Of a stretch of 64,000 bases of DNA, positions 63,709-64,000 are shown one piece after another. Made by a program: the position numbers and the translations under genes. The notes below the pieces were generated by a model that ran no database searches, was not told where the DNA came from, and was given only the letters and a program-made list of their open reading frames with translations. The DNA is from Prunella strophiata. Taxonomy: Eukaryota; Chordata; Aves; Passeriformes; Prunellidae. The stretch spans positions 5,434,144 to 5,498,143 of the forward strand of contig JAZBQD010000013.1 in the NCBI GenBank assembly GCA_036583965.1, in the 5' to 3' direction. Numbering within the stretch: the first letter of the stretch is position 1; every line of letters starts with the position of its first letter.

Positions 63709-64000
63709 TGAAACAACTCACTGAAAATGTGTTTGTGTTTTTCCTGGACCTTCAGTGATACTTCAAAGCAGCAGCTGGTTTTATATTCTAGTGATTTTTC
63801 TTCCTTTTCTTTTTTACTACTTTAGCAGAAACTTGTCTTGTGTTTAGGTATGGTTCATAAATTATCTCAAAGAGGCTTAGATATTAGTTTCAGATTTTAT
63901 GTATGATTTAAAAAGCAGGAATGTTTCTGTTATTTTCCCCTTTTTTCTTATTTTGAAGTTTATTCAATGCTCAAAATTGTATCTAGATTTATAAGGTTTA

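Overview
The window is nuclear DNA from a vertebrate, almost certainly a bird. It carries intron-rich genes with GT-AG junctions, two CpG islands in an AT-rich background, and a CR1-type LINE 3' end. The proteins match the vertebrate genes CLTCL1, SNAP29, PI4KA and SERPIND1. These lie on human 22q11.2 and, to my knowledge, on chicken chromosome 15. The species cannot be named from the sequence alone.

Layout. (1) 1-1.8 kb: a CpG island holding the first coding exon of a clathrin heavy chain gene on the minus strand. It is probably CLTCL1, and the rest of the gene lies off the left edge. A 35-bp minisatellite and a palindromic E-box sit upstream of it. (2) 1.8-14.3 kb: about 12.5 kb of AT-rich intergenic DNA with no gene I can support. 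(3) 14.3-22.5 kb: SNAP29 on the minus strand, five coding exons and 251 codons, with an apparently long 3' UTR. (4) 22.5-22.9 kb: a shared CpG-island promoter that fires SNAP29 leftward and PI4KA rightward, with only 417 bp between the two start codons. (5) 22.9-64 kb: the first 35 coding exons of PI4KA on the plus strand, about 1408 of roughly 2100 codons. The kinase domain lies beyond the right edge. (6) 44.6-53.5 kb: SERPIND1 (heparin cofactor II), complete and in the opposite orientation, nested inside the 13.1-kb PI4KA intron 19. It has its own TATA promoter and a 5' noncoding exon.

How the genes relate. PI4KA makes PI4P at the plasma membrane. SNAP29 is a Qbc-SNARE for autophagosome and endosome fusion. 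Clathrin heavy chain coats trafficking vesicles. These three serve membrane traffic and two of them share a promoter. SERPIND1 is a liver-secreted thrombin inhibitor that is only a positional guest.

The most notable observations are reading-frame breaks confined to the first coding exons. PI4KA exon 1 appears to lack one base between the conserved ATG and the conserved coding frame. SERPIND1 has two apparent one-base insertions 43 bp apart just after its signal peptide. All other exons join in perfect phase, so sequence or assembly errors are the simplest explanation. Other leads are a perfect CTCF core motif in a GC-rich block inside SNAP29, a 12-mer present three times just inside PI4KA intron 1, and a tandem splice acceptor at PI4KA exon 14. 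I found no CRISPR array, provirus, operon or evidently new gene system.
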